From: Stutzerimonas stutzeri
GTDB lineage: Bacteria > Pseudomonadota > Gammaproteobacteria > Pseudomonadales > Pseudomonadaceae
Length of the DNA: 64,000 bases
NCBI RefSeq assembly: GCF_013522825.1
Contig: NZ_JAAMQZ010000001.1
Span: forward strand, 1 to 64,000
Direction of reading: 5' to 3'
Both the position numbers and the translations under genes were made by a program. The notes under the pieces are model-generated. The model was given only the letters and a program-made list of their open reading frames with translations, was not told where the DNA came from and did not search any database. Of the stretch, positions 9,199 through 18,111 are shown in pieces; within the stretch, counting starts at the first letter, position 1, and every line of letters starts with the position of its first letter.

Positions 9199-10758
9199 GT
9201 GAGCCAAGCACTGATCGCCGCATTGCAGAATCCGGCCCTCTATTCCCATCCGGTCGACGGCTTCCGGGTCATCGAAACACACATTTCATGGGTCATCCTG
9301 ACCGGCACCTACGCCTACAAGATGAAGAAGCCTGTGGATTTCGGCTTTCTCGACTTTACCGACCTGGCTTCCCGCAAGCATTTCTGCGAGCAGGAACTGC
9401 ACCTGAACCAGCGCATGGCGCCTGACCTGTATGTGCAGGTTCTGCCGATAACCGGCAGCATCGAGGCCCCGATTATCGGTGGTGACGGCGAACCCATCGA
9501 GTACCTGCTGCAGATGCGCGAATTCCCGCAGACCCAGCTCATGGCCGAAGTGCAGGCGCGCGGCGAGCTGACCGACGCCCACATCGACGCCCTGGCCGAG
9601 CAGATCGCCCACTTCCACCTGGACATTCCGCAGGTGCCCGCAGGACACCCGCTGAACAGTGCCGAGGCGATCGTCGCGCCGATGCGGCAGAACTTCGAGC
9701 AGATCCGCCCCCTGCTGACCGAACAGGCCGACCTGCAACAGCTCGATGCGCTGATCGACTGGACGGAAACCAGCATCGAGCGCCTCTATCCCTTGCTGGA
9801 ACAGCGCAGCCAACAGGGCTTCATTCGCGAATGCCACGGCGACCTGCATCTGGGCAACGCGGCCCTGATCAACAACCAGGTGGTGCTGTTCGACTGCATC
9901 GAATTCAACGAACCCTTCCGCCTGATCGACATCGCATCCGACGCCGCCTTCCTGGCCATGGATCTGGAAGACCGCGGCCTGAAATGCCAGGCGCGCCGCT
10001 TCCTCAATGGCTGGCTGGAGCGCACCGGCGATTACGCCGCGCTGGAACTGATCAACCTGTACAAGGCCTACCGCGCCCTGGTGCGAGCCAAGGTCAACCT
10101 GTTCCGGCTGTATCAGGAACAGGATGCCGTCGAGCGCAAGGTCATCGTCCGTCAGTACCGCGGCTATGCCAACCTGGCCGAAAGCTACAGCGCGATTCCG
10201 TCACGCTTCCTGGCCATCACCCATGGCGTTTCAGCCTCTGGCAAAAGCCATGTGGCCCTGCGCCTGGTCGAAGCGCTGGGCATGCTGAGACTGCGCTCGG
10301 ATGTGGAACGCAAGCGCCTGCATGGCGAGCAGCAGGAGCGATCCGGCGAGCTGGATACCGGCATCTACAGCGCCGAAGCCGGCGAAGCCACCTACCGGCG
10401 GCTGCACACACTGGCCGAAGCGGCGCTGAATGCGGGCTTCTCGGCGGTGATCGACGCCACCTACCTCAAGCACCAGCAGCGACAGGCTGCCTGGCAAGTC
10501 GCAGAAGCCACCGGCGTCCCTTTCCTGATCATCGATTGCGAAGCCCCCGATGCGGTCATCGAACAGTGGCTTGCGCAGCGTCAGGCCGAGGGCGGCGATC
10601 CGTCCGACGCAACCATGGATGTTGTCAGGGCACAACAGGCCTCACGCGAACCCCTGAGCGAAAGCGAGCAACTGCTCAGCCGGCGGCTCGATACGCCCGA
10701 TGCCGCCAGCCTGGACAATCTGCTGGCCGCCATTCGCCAGCGGCTGCCGGGGCTCTGA
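9199..10758 (+). CDS. fused APH-like kinase and AAA_33-type P-loop kinase
   Basis: A 519-aa protein with two kinase-like halves. The N-terminal ~330 residues resemble aminoglycoside/choline phosphotransferases, with the catalytic loop HGDLHLGN (about 213-220) and the metal-binding Asp in VVLFDCIEFNEP. The C-terminal ~180 residues form a zeta-toxin/AAA_33-like nucleotide kinase with the Walker A loop GVSASGKS (about 343-350) and a later VIDATYLK strand. Both active sites look intact. The substrates are unknown. I start at a GTG six bases after AAGGA; the ATG two codons earlier touches that site. It is divergent from mrcB; the shared region might coordinate the two, but that is inference. Confidence 0.8.
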   Translation: MSQALIAALQNPALYSHPVDGFRVIETHISWVILTGTYAYKMKKPVDFGFLDFTDLASRKHFCEQELHLNQRMAPDLYVQVLPITGSIEAPIIGGDGEPIEYLLQMREFPQTQLMAEVQARGELTDAHIDALAEQIAHFHLDIPQVPAGHPLNSAEAIVAPMRQNFEQIRPLLTEQADLQQLDALIDWTETSIERLYPLLEQRSQQGFIRECHGDLHLGNAALINNQVVLFDCIEFNEPFRLIDIASDAAFLAMDLEDRGLKCQARRFLNGWLERTGDYAALELINLYKAYRALVRAKVNLFRLYQEQDAVERKVIVRQYRGYANLAESYSAIPSRFLAITHGVSASGKSHVALRLVEALGMLRLRSDVERKRLHGEQQERSGELDTGIYSAEAGEATYRRLHTLAEAALNAGFSAVIDATYLKHQQRQAAWQVAEATGVPFLIIDCEAPDAVIEQWLAQRQAEGGDPSDATMDVVRAQQASREPLSESEQLLSRRLDTPDAASLDNLLAAIRQRLPGL

Positions 10759-10949
10759 CAGGCCGCGGCAGAACAGCCGCTGACCGAAGCAGCAACCACA
10801 ACCCATCACCCTCGCGGGCAGAACCTGGCGTGGCTTCTATACTTGCGTAGGCCTGTCTGCGCGAGTGGGTCGTGGGCAGCTTTGAACGGCGGTGCTGGCT
10901 TTGCGGGCCGCTCCACTTCCTCACCGGCCACCCGGTCGATAAGGACGCC

Positions 10950-11222
10950 ATGCACGACGAATTGCTGACGCTGAAAAACCTCGGCAAGACCTCCGCACAA
11001 TGGTTGCACGCATCCGGCATCCATACCTTGGAAGATCTCCGCCGCCGGGGTGCGGTCGACGCCTATCAGGCGGTCAAATCTCGCGGTTTCAGCGCCTCTC
11101 GCGTATTGCTCTATGCCATCGAGGGCGCACTGCGCGACACCGATTGGAAAGCGCTGCCTGCCTCGGTCAAGGATGAACTGAATCAGCATCTGAACACTTC
11201 CAGGCGCCCCAACAAGAGCTAG
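10950..11222 (+). CDS. TfoX C-terminal domain protein
   Basis: A 90-aa protein consisting almost entirely of a TfoX C-terminal, helix-hairpin-helix-like domain (LKNLGKTSAQWLHASGIHTLEDLRRRG, residues 5-31, then a GFSASRVLLYAIEGAL helix). The N-terminal domain of the competence regulator TfoX/Sxy is missing, as in most short Pseudomonas homologues, so a competence role should not be assumed. I chose the ATG after an AAGGA site; a longer open frame upstream has no family match. It lies between the APH/P-loop kinase gene and cbpA. Confidence 0.8.
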   Translation: MHDELLTLKNLGKTSAQWLHASGIHTLEDLRRRGAVDAYQAVKSRGFSASRVLLYAIEGALRDTDWKALPASVKDELNQHLNTSRRPNKS

Positions 11223-11327
11223 CTCACAACCTGCACGCGATGCAATTTACTCCTCCCCAGCGTGGCGCTTATTGTTGGCACGCCCACCGCTCCCCTTTGT
11301 GAGCTCGTTTGTTCAAGGATTACCGTC

Positions 11328-12125
11328 ATGTATCTACTCGGCGAACAACCCGCCTACGCCGATCGCCTGATAAACCGTCTGCAGGAAATTCCCGCCCAGT
11401 TGCTGGAAGGCCTGCCACCATGCGGCGAGGCGATTGAAATCGGCGGCTCCGAGGACCTCAGCACAGAACTGCCCGGCCAGCAGCTGTTCATCATCGAAAG
11501 CGGGCTGCTGCATGCACTGGTCGATGAGCGACCTTTGTTCTATCTACAAGAAGGTGACCTTCTGGGACTGCGTCAGGGCACAGAGTTTCCCGACTGCCGC
11601 TACCGCAGCGATGAATCGATTCGCCTGACCCCCTATTCACGCAACGCCGTATTCCGCCATATCCATGCCGAGCAGCGACGCCAGGAACTTTTTACCCAAT
11701 ACCTGATTGGTCAGACAGCGCTGCTCTGCGATGCACTGGCACGCCTGAAGCAGCCGGAGATTCAAACTGCGATGGGCTTCCAGCACTTCGCGGCGGGCCA
11801 GGCACTGATTATCCAGGGCGATGATGCCGAGCATGTCTTCATCATCATCGAAGGTCATGCCGACGCAATTGTCGACGGGCAGAAGGTTGGCGACGTACAG
11901 CGCGATGAAATCTTCGGGGCGATGGCCGTGTTCACGCACGAAAAACGCAGCGCCACCGTTATGGCCACGACACCCTGTACGGTCATGGTGATTCCCAAGG
12001 ACCAGTTTCTCAGCCTGATGCAAAGCAACCCGAAGATCGCCCACAGCCTGATCGAAAGCATGGCTCGACGTATCGACCTGCTGAACAAGGAAGTCACCCA
12101 GCTTCGGCTGCCCATCACTGGCTGA
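11328..12125 (+). CDS. cbpA: cyclic nucleotide-binding domain protein, CbpA-like
   Basis: A 265-aa protein with a degenerate N-terminal cupin-like domain (about 30-110) and a C-terminal cNMP-binding domain (about 148-230). There is no DNA-binding helix-turn-helix, so it is not a CRP-type regulator. Its place directly before PrrF is that of P. aeruginosa cbpA, a cAMP-binding protein. In the phosphate-binding cassette the Arg-Ser pair is kept (R207-S208), but the ribose-contacting Glu of CRP-like domains is Ala here (G197-A198-M199, where GEL/GEM is usual), so cAMP binding by this copy is uncertain. An AAGGAT Shine-Dalgarno supports the start. Confidence 0.8.
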   Translation: MYLLGEQPAYADRLINRLQEIPAQLLEGLPPCGEAIEIGGSEDLSTELPGQQLFIIESGLLHALVDERPLFYLQEGDLLGLRQGTEFPDCRYRSDESIRLTPYSRNAVFRHIHAEQRRQELFTQYLIGQTALLCDALARLKQPEIQTAMGFQHFAAGQALIIQGDDAEHVFIIIEGHADAIVDGQKVGDVQRDEIFGAMAVFTHEKRSATVMATTPCTVMVIPKDQFLSLMQSNPKIAHSLIESMARRIDLLNKEVTQLRLPITG

Positions 12126-12166
12126 GACCAGCTTTCAAAAAGCCGGATTATTTTCAAAATCGCCCA

Positions 12167-12194
12167 TTGACACCGAAATGAGAATTGTTATTAT
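12167..12194 (+). promoter_or_regulatory. promoter of the PrrF sRNA
   Basis: Perfect -35 TTGACA (12167-12172), 16-bp spacer, -10 TATTAT (12189-12194). The predicted start is at about 12201, where similarity to PrrF begins. The Fur site overlaps the spacer and -10. Confidence 0.8.
12179..12193 (+). promoter_or_regulatory. Fur box over the PrrF promoter
   Basis: TGAGAATTGTTATTA matches the 7-1-7 Fur motif TGATAAT-N-ATTATCA at 11 of 14 defined positions. It sits over the spacer and -10 element, where Fe-Fur binding would block RNA polymerase, so the RNA should be made under iron starvation. Confidence 0.85.
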
Positions 12195-12200
12195 TATCGC

Positions 12201-12315
12201 AACTGATCGCGAGGTCAGCCGGTAAGTTGAAGGGTCCAGGCAGTCGATCTTTCAGGTTATCTCCTCATCAGGCTAATCACGGTTTTGACCCGGCTCTTGC
12301 CGGGTCTTTTTTTTT
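12201..12315 (+). ncRNA. prrF: PrrF iron-responsive small RNA
   Basis: About 115 nt with the conserved PrrF core (TCTTTCAGGTTATCTCCTCA, 12249-12268, then CAGGCTAATCACGGTTT), which pairs with mRNAs of iron-containing proteins to spare iron. It ends in a strong intrinsic terminator: an 8-bp stem GACCCGGC/GCCGGGTC (12287-12306, loop TCTT) followed by nine T. Known role in Pseudomonas: Hfq-dependent repression of iron-using enzymes, the counterpart of RyhB. It lies between cbpA and a chaN/phuW-like gene, as in PAO1, but only one copy is present, whereas PAO1 has tandem prrF1-prrF2. Confidence 0.93.
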
Positions 12316-12326
12316 ATCTGCGCGAA

Positions 12327-13211
12327 TCAACCCGCCTTGTCACGCCACTTCGCACAGTGATCCTGCTGCGGCTGTGACGGCGTGAACCAGACGAAGTCAG
12401 CCTGCTCGGCCCGCACTGTTTCTCCCACTTCAGCAAGCATCAGCACACGCAGGTCACGCATGCTTGCCTGCCCCTGCAGATACAGCGGCACCCCGAGATC
12501 ACGCCGGACATGAAAGGCGCCTGCCAGCAACATCGCAGGTTTTGGCGCGGCAGCCAATTGCTGCGCCATGCGCTGGTCACGCTGCTGCTGCACGGCAAGC
12601 ATCGCCGGCAACTGCGTTTCGGGCAGCATCTGGCAATGCGAGGCCCGAATCTGCTCCAGCAAGGCCGTCTGCACATCCGGTGCAGCTGGGGCGCCGGTCA
12701 ATGACGGAACCTCGCGATAGATGCTGGATATCTCGGCTCGGTCCAGATTCGCCTGCAACAGCGGATAAGACTGTGCCAGCCCATACTCCACCAGCGGCGC
12801 ATAGAGCGCCCAGTCCCAGCCCTGTTGCCAGCCCAGCGCGGCAGGCAGATCGGCGGGCCGCTCGCCTTTCCTCATGGAGCGCTGCACCTGGGCAACCTTC
12901 TGCTGCTGATCCGGGTTGAGCATCTCCAGCAGGACACTGCCCTGCTCGCGCTGCTGCGCCAGGGCCTGCAGCAGCCAGAGCTGCAGTGCATGATGGTCGG
13001 GATTGTCATGGCGCTCCCCCACCAGCACGTGATCGCTGTCGGCCAGTTCGGCCAGCAGCTGTTGCGGAGTGAGTGACGCGCCGTTGCGCAAGTCGATGAT
13101 CACGCCCAGATCGGCATGCTCCAGCCCCTCGGGGCTCTGCCATGCGGGCAGCGGTGCAACCGACTGGCAGGCGGCAAGCACAACCATTACCAGAAGCAGT
13201 AGAAATCGCAT
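12327..13211 (-). CDS. ChaN family iron/haem-associated lipoprotein
   Basis: A 294-aa lipoprotein (lipobox LAAC within the first ~15 residues) with the ChaN/DUF399 fold. Seen motifs are HVLVGERHDNPDHH near residue 60, the LLEML strand, and AMLLAGAFHVRRDLGVPLYL near the C terminus; the His/Glu-rich sites resemble those that hold haem in Campylobacter ChaN. Its place after PrrF corresponds to phuW of the P. aeruginosa haem-uptake locus, although no phu transport genes follow here. I use the internal ATG preceding the signal peptide; a frame 47 codons longer would bury it. It is convergent with PrrF, the stop lying just beyond the sRNA terminator. Confidence 0.82.
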   Translation of the reverse strand: MRFLLLLVMVVLAACQSVAPLPAWQSPEGLEHADLGVIIDLRNGASLTPQQLLAELADSDHVLVGERHDNPDHHALQLWLLQALAQQREQGSVLLEMLNPDQQQKVAQVQRSMRKGERPADLPAALGWQQGWDWALYAPLVEYGLAQSYPLLQANLDRAEISSIYREVPSLTGAPAAPDVQTALLEQIRASHCQMLPETQLPAMLAVQQQRDQRMAQQLAAAPKPAMLLAGAFHVRRDLGVPLYLQGQASMRDLRVLMLAEVGETVRAEQADFVWFTPSQPQQDHCAKWRDKAG

Positions 13212-13333
13212 CAGTATTCCTCGGCGGACAAAGGCAGCATCGGCAGGTGAACTCGAAAACCACGATATCGACGCTGATCCTGCCTGAAAAGACCAGCCTG
13301 GGTAATAATCGCAGCCCAACGGAGGAAACCTGC

Positions 13334-13648
13334 ATGATTCGTTTATGCGCAACCGGCGAGCTCGCCGAAGGCCGCAGCAAAGGCTTCGAGGTCGGCGGCC
13401 TGCGCCTGTTCGCCGTGCGCAAGGATGGCGTCGCCTACGTCTATGAAAACCGTTGCCCGCACCGCCAGATCCCGCTGGAGTGGCTTGCGGACCAGTTTCT
13501 CGACAGCAGCGGCAGCCTGATCCAGTGCGCGACCCATGGTGCGCTGTTTCTGATCGACAGTGGCGAATGCGTCGCCGGCCCCTGCGCCGGCCAGTTCCTG
13601 CGCGCGCGCCCCTGCAGCGAACGCGACGGAATCATCTGGTTGCCATAG
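13334..13648 (+). CDS. small Rieske 2Fe-2S domain protein
   Basis: A 104-aa protein that is little more than one Rieske ferredoxin domain: the cluster ligands are C41-P-H43 and C65-A-T-H68 (C-x-H-x21-C-x2-H). It has no signal peptide or membrane segment, so it is cytoplasmic and probably an electron carrier or part of an oxygenase-like system. A strong GGAGG site lies seven bases before the ATG; longer upstream frames start inside the chaN-divergent gap. It precedes dsbD by 65 bp on the same strand. No oxygenase partner is encoded nearby, so its redox partner is unknown. Confidence 0.85.
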   Translation: MIRLCATGELAEGRSKGFEVGGLRLFAVRKDGVAYVYENRCPHRQIPLEWLADQFLDSSGSLIQCATHGALFLIDSGECVAGPCAGQFLRARPCSERDGIIWLP

Positions 13649-13713
13649 TGCGACGCTGCGCCCAAGCGACCATTCGCCTCGTTAGGTATCATGCCCCCAT
13701 CGTTGCCTGCGAG

Positions 13714-15492
13714 ATGACCATGCGCCGTTTGCTGAGTCTGTTGATCCTGCTGTTCGCCCTTCCCGCCACCGCAAGCCTGTTCGACAGCCGCCCAAGCTCC
13801 ACGCTGGGCGGTCTGAACAACAGCGCCGACTTTCTCCCGGTGCATGAAGCCTTCCGCCTGAGCCTGGTGGATGCCAACTCGGAACGAATCCAGCTGCGCT
13901 TCATCGGTGCCGAAGGCTATTACCTCTATAGGCACCGGTTCCAGTTCAAGACCGACGAGGCCAGCGTGATCATCGGCGAGGCACGGCTACCGGCAGGCGT
14001 GCAGAAGACCGACGAGTATTTCGGTGAAATCGAAGCCTACTACGGCGTCCTCGATATCGACCTGCCGGTACAGAACCCCGACAACCGCCCCTTCACACTT
14101 CAGGTCGGCTATCAGGGTTGCGCCGACAAGGGGCTCTGCTACCCGCCGGAAACGCAAACCTTCCAGATCGCCGCGGACGGCACCCCGGCGGTCGCCGGTA
14201 CCCGCAGCGATAGCGACAGCGCCGACACCCTGTCCTGGCGTTCGGTGGCACTGTTCTTCCTCGCCGGGCTGGGCCTGACCTTCACGCCCTGCGTACTGCC
14301 GATGCTGCCGATTCTTTCCGGCGTGGTGCTGCGCGGCCAGACCGGCGGCATGCGCAGTTTCCTGCTGTCACTTGCCTATGTCCTGCCGATGGCGGGCGGC
14401 TTCGCGGTGCTCGGCGCACTGATGGGCGTGTTCGGCGCAGAGCTGAATCTGCAGGCACGCCTGCAGTCGCCCTGGATACTGGTGCCGTTCGCATTCTTCT
14501 TCGTACTCTTTGCGCTGGCCATGTTCGGCCTGTTCGAACTGCGTCTGCCCCAATTCCTGAGCAGCCGCCTCGACCGCCTCGCCGGCAACGCCAAGGGCGG
14601 CTCCTTCATGGGCGCCGCGCTGCTGGGCACCGTTTCCAGCCTGCTGGTATCACCCTGCGTATCCGCGCCGCTGGCTGGTGCGCTGCTCTACATCAGCGCC
14701 AGTGGCGACGCGCTGGGCGGCGGACTGAAACTCTTCGCCCTGGGCCTGGGCATGGGCGCACCACTGGTTCTGTTCGCCACCGGTGGCGGCGCGCTGCTGC
14801 CCAAGAGCGGCCCGTGGATGATCACGGTACGTAACGTCTTCGGTGTACTGCTGCTTGCCGTGGCGGTGTGGATGCTCGAACGCGTGCTACCGGGGTCGCT
14901 GGCGCTGGCCTTGTGGGGACTGCTCGCCGCCGGCGCGGCGCTGTTCCTCGGCACCCTGGAATTGACCAGCAAGACACCCCGGCAGAAGCTCGCCCAACTG
15001 CTTGGGCTGGTCTTGCTGGTCTACGCCCTGGCAGCCTGGGTCGGCGCACTGCAGGGGGGCTCCGATCCGTTGCGACCACTGCCACGCGCCACACTGGCGG
15101 CAGGCGGCGGAGTCATCGAGGCCGAAAGCTGGCATACCCTCTCGACAACTGCCGCGCTCGACGCGCAACTGCAGGCCGCACGCGCCGCCGGCCAGCCACT
15201 CATGCTCGACTGGTACGCGGACTGGTGCATCAGTTGCAAGGTGATCGAGCGCGAAGTATTCGCCGATCCGCTGATCGCCCCGCGCCTGGCCGACTACCGC
15301 CTGATCCGCTTCGACATCACCGACAGCAATGCCGAGCAGCGCGCCCTGCTGGATCGCTACAAGTTGTTCGGCCCACCCGCCGTGCTGTTCTTCGATGGCA
15401 ACGGACAGGAAATGGACGAAATCCGCGTCGTCGGCGAAATCACCGCCCGGCAATTCGCTGAACGCCTGAACCGCGCTGACGCCTTGCGCTGA
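13714..15492 (+). CDS. dsbD: thiol:disulfide interchange protein DsbD
   Basis: Passes electrons from cytoplasmic thioredoxin across the inner membrane to periplasmic DsbC/DsbG and cytochrome c maturation proteins. The ~592-aa protein has a signal peptide, the alpha domain with a Cys pair (CADKGLCYPP), eight hydrophobic segments with redox cysteines in TFTPCVLPMLP and LLVSPCVSAP, and a C-terminal thioredoxin domain with C505-I-S-C508. All six functional cysteines are visible. The start is MTM or the ATG two codons later; the ribosome site is weak. An overlapping longer frame inside the Rieske gene was ignored. In Pseudomonas dsbD precedes aroQ, as here. Confidence 0.93.
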   Translation: MTMRRLLSLLILLFALPATASLFDSRPSSTLGGLNNSADFLPVHEAFRLSLVDANSERIQLRFIGAEGYYLYRHRFQFKTDEASVIIGEARLPAGVQKTDEYFGEIEAYYGVLDIDLPVQNPDNRPFTLQVGYQGCADKGLCYPPETQTFQIAADGTPAVAGTRSDSDSADTLSWRSVALFFLAGLGLTFTPCVLPMLPILSGVVLRGQTGGMRSFLLSLAYVLPMAGGFAVLGALMGVFGAELNLQARLQSPWILVPFAFFFVLFALAMFGLFELRLPQFLSSRLDRLAGNAKGGSFMGAALLGTVSSLLVSPCVSAPLAGALLYISASGDALGGGLKLFALGLGMGAPLVLFATGGGALLPKSGPWMITVRNVFGVLLLAVAVWMLERVLPGSLALALWGLLAAGAALFLGTLELTSKTPRQKLAQLLGLVLLVYALAAWVGALQGGSDPLRPLPRATLAAGGGVIEAESWHTLSTTAALDAQLQAARAAGQPLMLDWYADWCISCKVIEREVFADPLIAPRLADYRLIRFDITDSNAEQRALLDRYKLFGPPAVLFFDGNGQEMDEIRVVGEITARQFAERLNRADALR

Positions 15493-15656
15493 CAGCGAAC
15501 AGCAATCCCTGCGGCAAACTCCAGCCATAATGCGGGCATTTACGCCGATTGCAGCATGACTGGACAGTCAACCCCCGCTTCATGCATAGTTTTTCCCCTT
15601 TACGGGTCGGCCCGCCTTTCAAGCGGCACGACCGCGCATAACAACAAGGAACATAC

Positions 15657-16100
15657 ATGGCGACCTTTCTGGTCCTTCATGGCCCGAATCTGAATCTGCT
15701 CGGCACCCGCGAACCCGGTGTTTATGGCGCGGTGACGCTGGCGCAGATCAATCAGGACCTCGAACAGCGCGCCCGCGACGCCGGCCATCATCTGCTGCAC
15801 CTGCAATCCAATGCCGAATACGAACTGATCGAACGCATCCACGCCGCGCGCAGCGAAGGTGTGGACTTCATCCTGATCAATCCGGCGGCATTCACGCATA
15901 CCAGCGTCGCGTTACGTGACGCGTTGCTGGCAGTGAGCATCCCATTCATCGAAGTGCACCTGTCGAACGTGCACAAACGTGAACCTTTCCGCCATCACTC
16001 CTACTTTTCGGATGTCGCGGTAGGTGTGATCTGCGGCCTTGGCGCCAGCGGTTATCGGCTGGCATTGGAGGCCGCCCTGGAACAACTCGCTGCCTCCTGA
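15657..16100 (+). CDS. aroQ: 3-dehydroquinate dehydratase, type II
   Basis: Third step of the shikimate pathway: dehydration of 3-dehydroquinate. The 147-aa length and the motifs [17 protein letters not shown] (8-24, containing the catalytic Arg and Tyr), [15 protein letters not shown] and [18 protein letters not shown] are typical of the dodecameric type II enzyme. The ATG follows AACAAGGAACATAC, a normal ribosome site. It sits immediately before accB-accC, an arrangement common in Pseudomonas and other gammaproteobacteria, possibly co-transcribed across the 78-bp gap. Confidence 0.95.
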   Translation: MATFLVLHGPNLNLLGTREPGVYGAVTLAQINQDLEQRARDAGHHLLHLQSNAEYELIERIHAARSEGVDFILINPAAFTHTSVALRDALLAVSIPFIEVHLSNVHKREPFRHHSYFSDVAVGVICGLGASGYRLALEAALEQLAAS

Positions 16101-16178
16101 CGGGCCTGCGCACAAGCATGCCGGGGCTCGACAAGCGAGCGGCAATACCCTTCGAACTTACCTGGGAGTCAACGCTTC

Positions 16179-16634
16179 ATGGATATTCGCAAAGTCAAGA
16201 AACTGATCGAACTGCTGGAAGAGTCCGGGATCGACGAACTGGAGATCCACGAGGGCGAAGAGTCGGTACGCATCAGCCGCCACAGCAAGCAAGTGGCCAT
16301 GCAACAGCCGATCTACGCTCAGGCGCCCGCAGCCCCGGCTCCGGCGCCTGTTGCTGCCGCGCCGACCGCTGATGCCGCCCCGGCCGCACCGAAGCTGAAC
16401 GGCACTGTCGTCCGTTCGCCGATGGTCGGCACCTTCTACCGCGCTTCCTCGCCGGAAGCCAAGCCGTTCGCCGATGTCGGCCAGAGCGTCAAGAAAGGTG
16501 ACATCCTGTGCATCGTCGAAGCCATGAAGATGATGAACCACATCGAGGCTGAAACCAGCGGCACCATCGAATCCATCCTGGTGGAGAATGGTCAGCCGGT
16601 CGAATACGACCAGCCGCTGTTCACCATCGTTTGA
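16179..16634 (+). CDS. accB: acetyl-CoA carboxylase biotin carboxyl carrier protein
   Basis: Carries the biotin that shuttles CO2 between AccC and AccA-AccD in the committed step of fatty acid synthesis. The 151-aa protein has an N-terminal dimerisation region (1-45), a flexible Ala/Pro linker (about 47-71) and a biotinyl domain with the EAMKMMN motif, biotinylated lysine K117. The thumb region ([14 protein letters not shown]) typical of the acetyl-CoA carboxylase subunit is present. It is followed after 17 bp by accC, the standard accBC operon in which AccB autoregulates in E. coli. Confidence 0.97.
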   Translation: MDIRKVKKLIELLEESGIDELEIHEGEESVRISRHSKQVAMQQPIYAQAPAAPAPAPVAAAPTADAAPAAPKLNGTVVRSPMVGTFYRASSPEAKPFADVGQSVKKGDILCIVEAMKMMNHIEAETSGTIESILVENGQPVEYDQPLFTIV

Positions 16635-16651
16635 ACCGCGGAGAGCCAGCG

Positions 16652-18001
16652 ATGTTGGAAAAAGTACTGATCGCAAACCGCGGTGAAATCGCCCTGCGGA
16701 TCTTGCGAGCCTGCAAGGAGCTGGGCATCAAGACCGTCGCGGTGCACTCCACCGCCGACCGCGAACTGATGCACCTGGCCCTGGCGGATGAATCCGTCTG
16801 CATCGGCCCGCCCCTTGCCACCAATTCATATCTGCACATCCCGTCGATCATCGCCGCGGCAGAGGTGACCGGTGCCACCGCCATTCACCCCGGCTACGGC
16901 TTTCTCGCCGAGAACGCCGACTTCGCCGAACAGGTGGAGAAGTCCGGCTTCGCCTTCGTCGGCCCGAAAGCTGAAACCATCCGCCTGATGGGTGACAAGG
17001 TGTCTGCCAAGGACGCCATGATCAAGTCCGGCGTACCCGTGGTACCCGGCTCCGACGGCCCGCTGCCGGAAGATGAGAAGGAAGCGCTGCGCATCGCCCG
17101 CGAAGTAGGTTACCCGGTGATCATCAAGGCCGCTGGCGGCGGCGGTGGTCGCGGCATGCGTGTGGTGCACAAGGAAGAAGACCTGATCAAGTCGGCCAAG
17201 CTGACCCGCACCGAAGCCGGTGCTGCGTTCGGCAACCCGATGGTCTATCTGGAGAAATTCCTTGGCAATCCGCGCCACGTGGAAGTCCAGGTGCTCTCCG
17301 ACGGCCAGGGCAACGCCATTCATCTGGGCGACCGCGACTGCTCACTGCAGCGCCGCCACCAGAAGGTCCTGGAAGAAGCGCCAGCGCCCTTCATCGATGA
17401 AAAGGCCCGCGCCGAAGTGCTCAAGCGCTGCACCGATGCCTGCATCGAAATCGGCTATCGCGGCGCCGGCACCTTCGAGTTCCTCTATGAAGACGGTCGT
17501 TTCTACTTCATCGAGATGAACACCCGCGTGCAGGTCGAGCATCCGGTCACCGAGATGGTCACCGGCGTGGACATCGTCAAGGAGATGCTCAGCATCGCCG
17601 CCGGCAACAAGCTGTCGATCAAGCAGGAAGACGTGGTCATCCGCGGCCATTCGCTGGAATGCCGGATCAACGCCGAAGACCCGGAGAAATTCCTCCCGAG
17701 CCCCGGCAAGGTGAAGCACTTCCACGCACCGGGCGGCAACGGCGTTCGCGTCGACTCGCACCTGTACAGCGGCTACTCGGTTCCGCCGAACTACGACTCG
17801 CTGATCGGCAAGCTGATCACCTACGGCGCCACGCGCGAAGAAGCCATGGTGCGCATGCGCAATGCGCTGGACGAAATCGTCGTCGACGGCATCAAGACCA
17901 ACATCCCACTGCACCGGGATCTGGTTCGCGACGAAGGCTTCTGCAAGGGCGGCGTGAACATCCACTACCTGGAAAAGAAACTGGGTATGGATAAGCACTA
18001 A
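16652..18001 (+). CDS. accC: acetyl-CoA carboxylase biotin carboxylase subunit
   Basis: ATP-grasp enzyme that carboxylates biotin on AccB with bicarbonate. At 449 aa it is full length. It opens with [20 protein letters not shown], has the glycine-rich ATP loop [13 protein letters not shown] (about 161-173), the catalytic stretch [19 protein letters not shown] and [15 protein letters not shown] begin at the ATG after a GGAGAG site rather than a TTG seven codons upstream that overlaps the accB stop. A hairpin repeat follows 13 bp after the stop and may act as the operon's 3' end. Confidence 0.97.
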   Translation: MLEKVLIANRGEIALRILRACKELGIKTVAVHSTADRELMHLALADESVCIGPPLATNSYLHIPSIIAAAEVTGATAIHPGYGFLAENADFAEQVEKSGFAFVGPKAETIRLMGDKVSAKDAMIKSGVPVVPGSDGPLPEDEKEALRIAREVGYPVIIKAAGGGGGRGMRVVHKEEDLIKSAKLTRTEAGAAFGNPMVYLEKFLGNPRHVEVQVLSDGQGNAIHLGDRDCSLQRRHQKVLEEAPAPFIDEKARAEVLKRCTDACIEIGYRGAGTFEFLYEDGRFYFIEMNTRVQVEHPVTEMVTGVDIVKEMLSIAAGNKLSIKQEDVVIRGHSLECRINAEDPEKFLPSPGKVKHFHAPGGNGVRVDSHLYSGYSVPPNYDSLIGKLITYGATREEAMVRMRNALDEIVVDGIKTNIPLHRDLVRDEGFCKGGVNIHYLEKKLGMDKH

Positions 18002-18014
18002 GCACCAGCCGAGA

Positions 18015-18096
18015 AAAACGCTGAAGGCTGGAAGGCCGGACGAAAAAGCGGATAATCCCGCCACCTTTCGTTCAGCCTTCCAGCCTTCAGCCGTTT
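18015..18096 (+). repeat. short hairpin repeat, copy 1 (after accC)
   Basis: Arms of about 35 nt: 18017-18051 pairs with 18061-18095, with few mismatches. Each arm carries AACG(G)CTGAAGGCTGGAAGG followed by a GGACGAAA-type end. The copy begins 13 bp after the accC stop. It shares its core (GCTGGA...GACGAAAAAGCG) with copies 2 and 3 and with the inner part of the long repeats at 31089, 33465 and 52936. Confidence 0.8.
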
Positions 18097-18111
18097 CTAG
18101 ACGAGAATTTT

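Noticed and set aside
10759..10949. Promoter-like TATACT near 10840 before the TfoX-C gene
   Set aside because: No acceptable -35 is found at 16-18 bp, so it was not listed.
11300..11325. Possible Vfr/CRP site (TTTGTGAGCTCGTTTGTTCA) before cbpA
   Set aside because: Only the left half TGTGA matches; the right half lacks TCACA. Too weak to list as a site.
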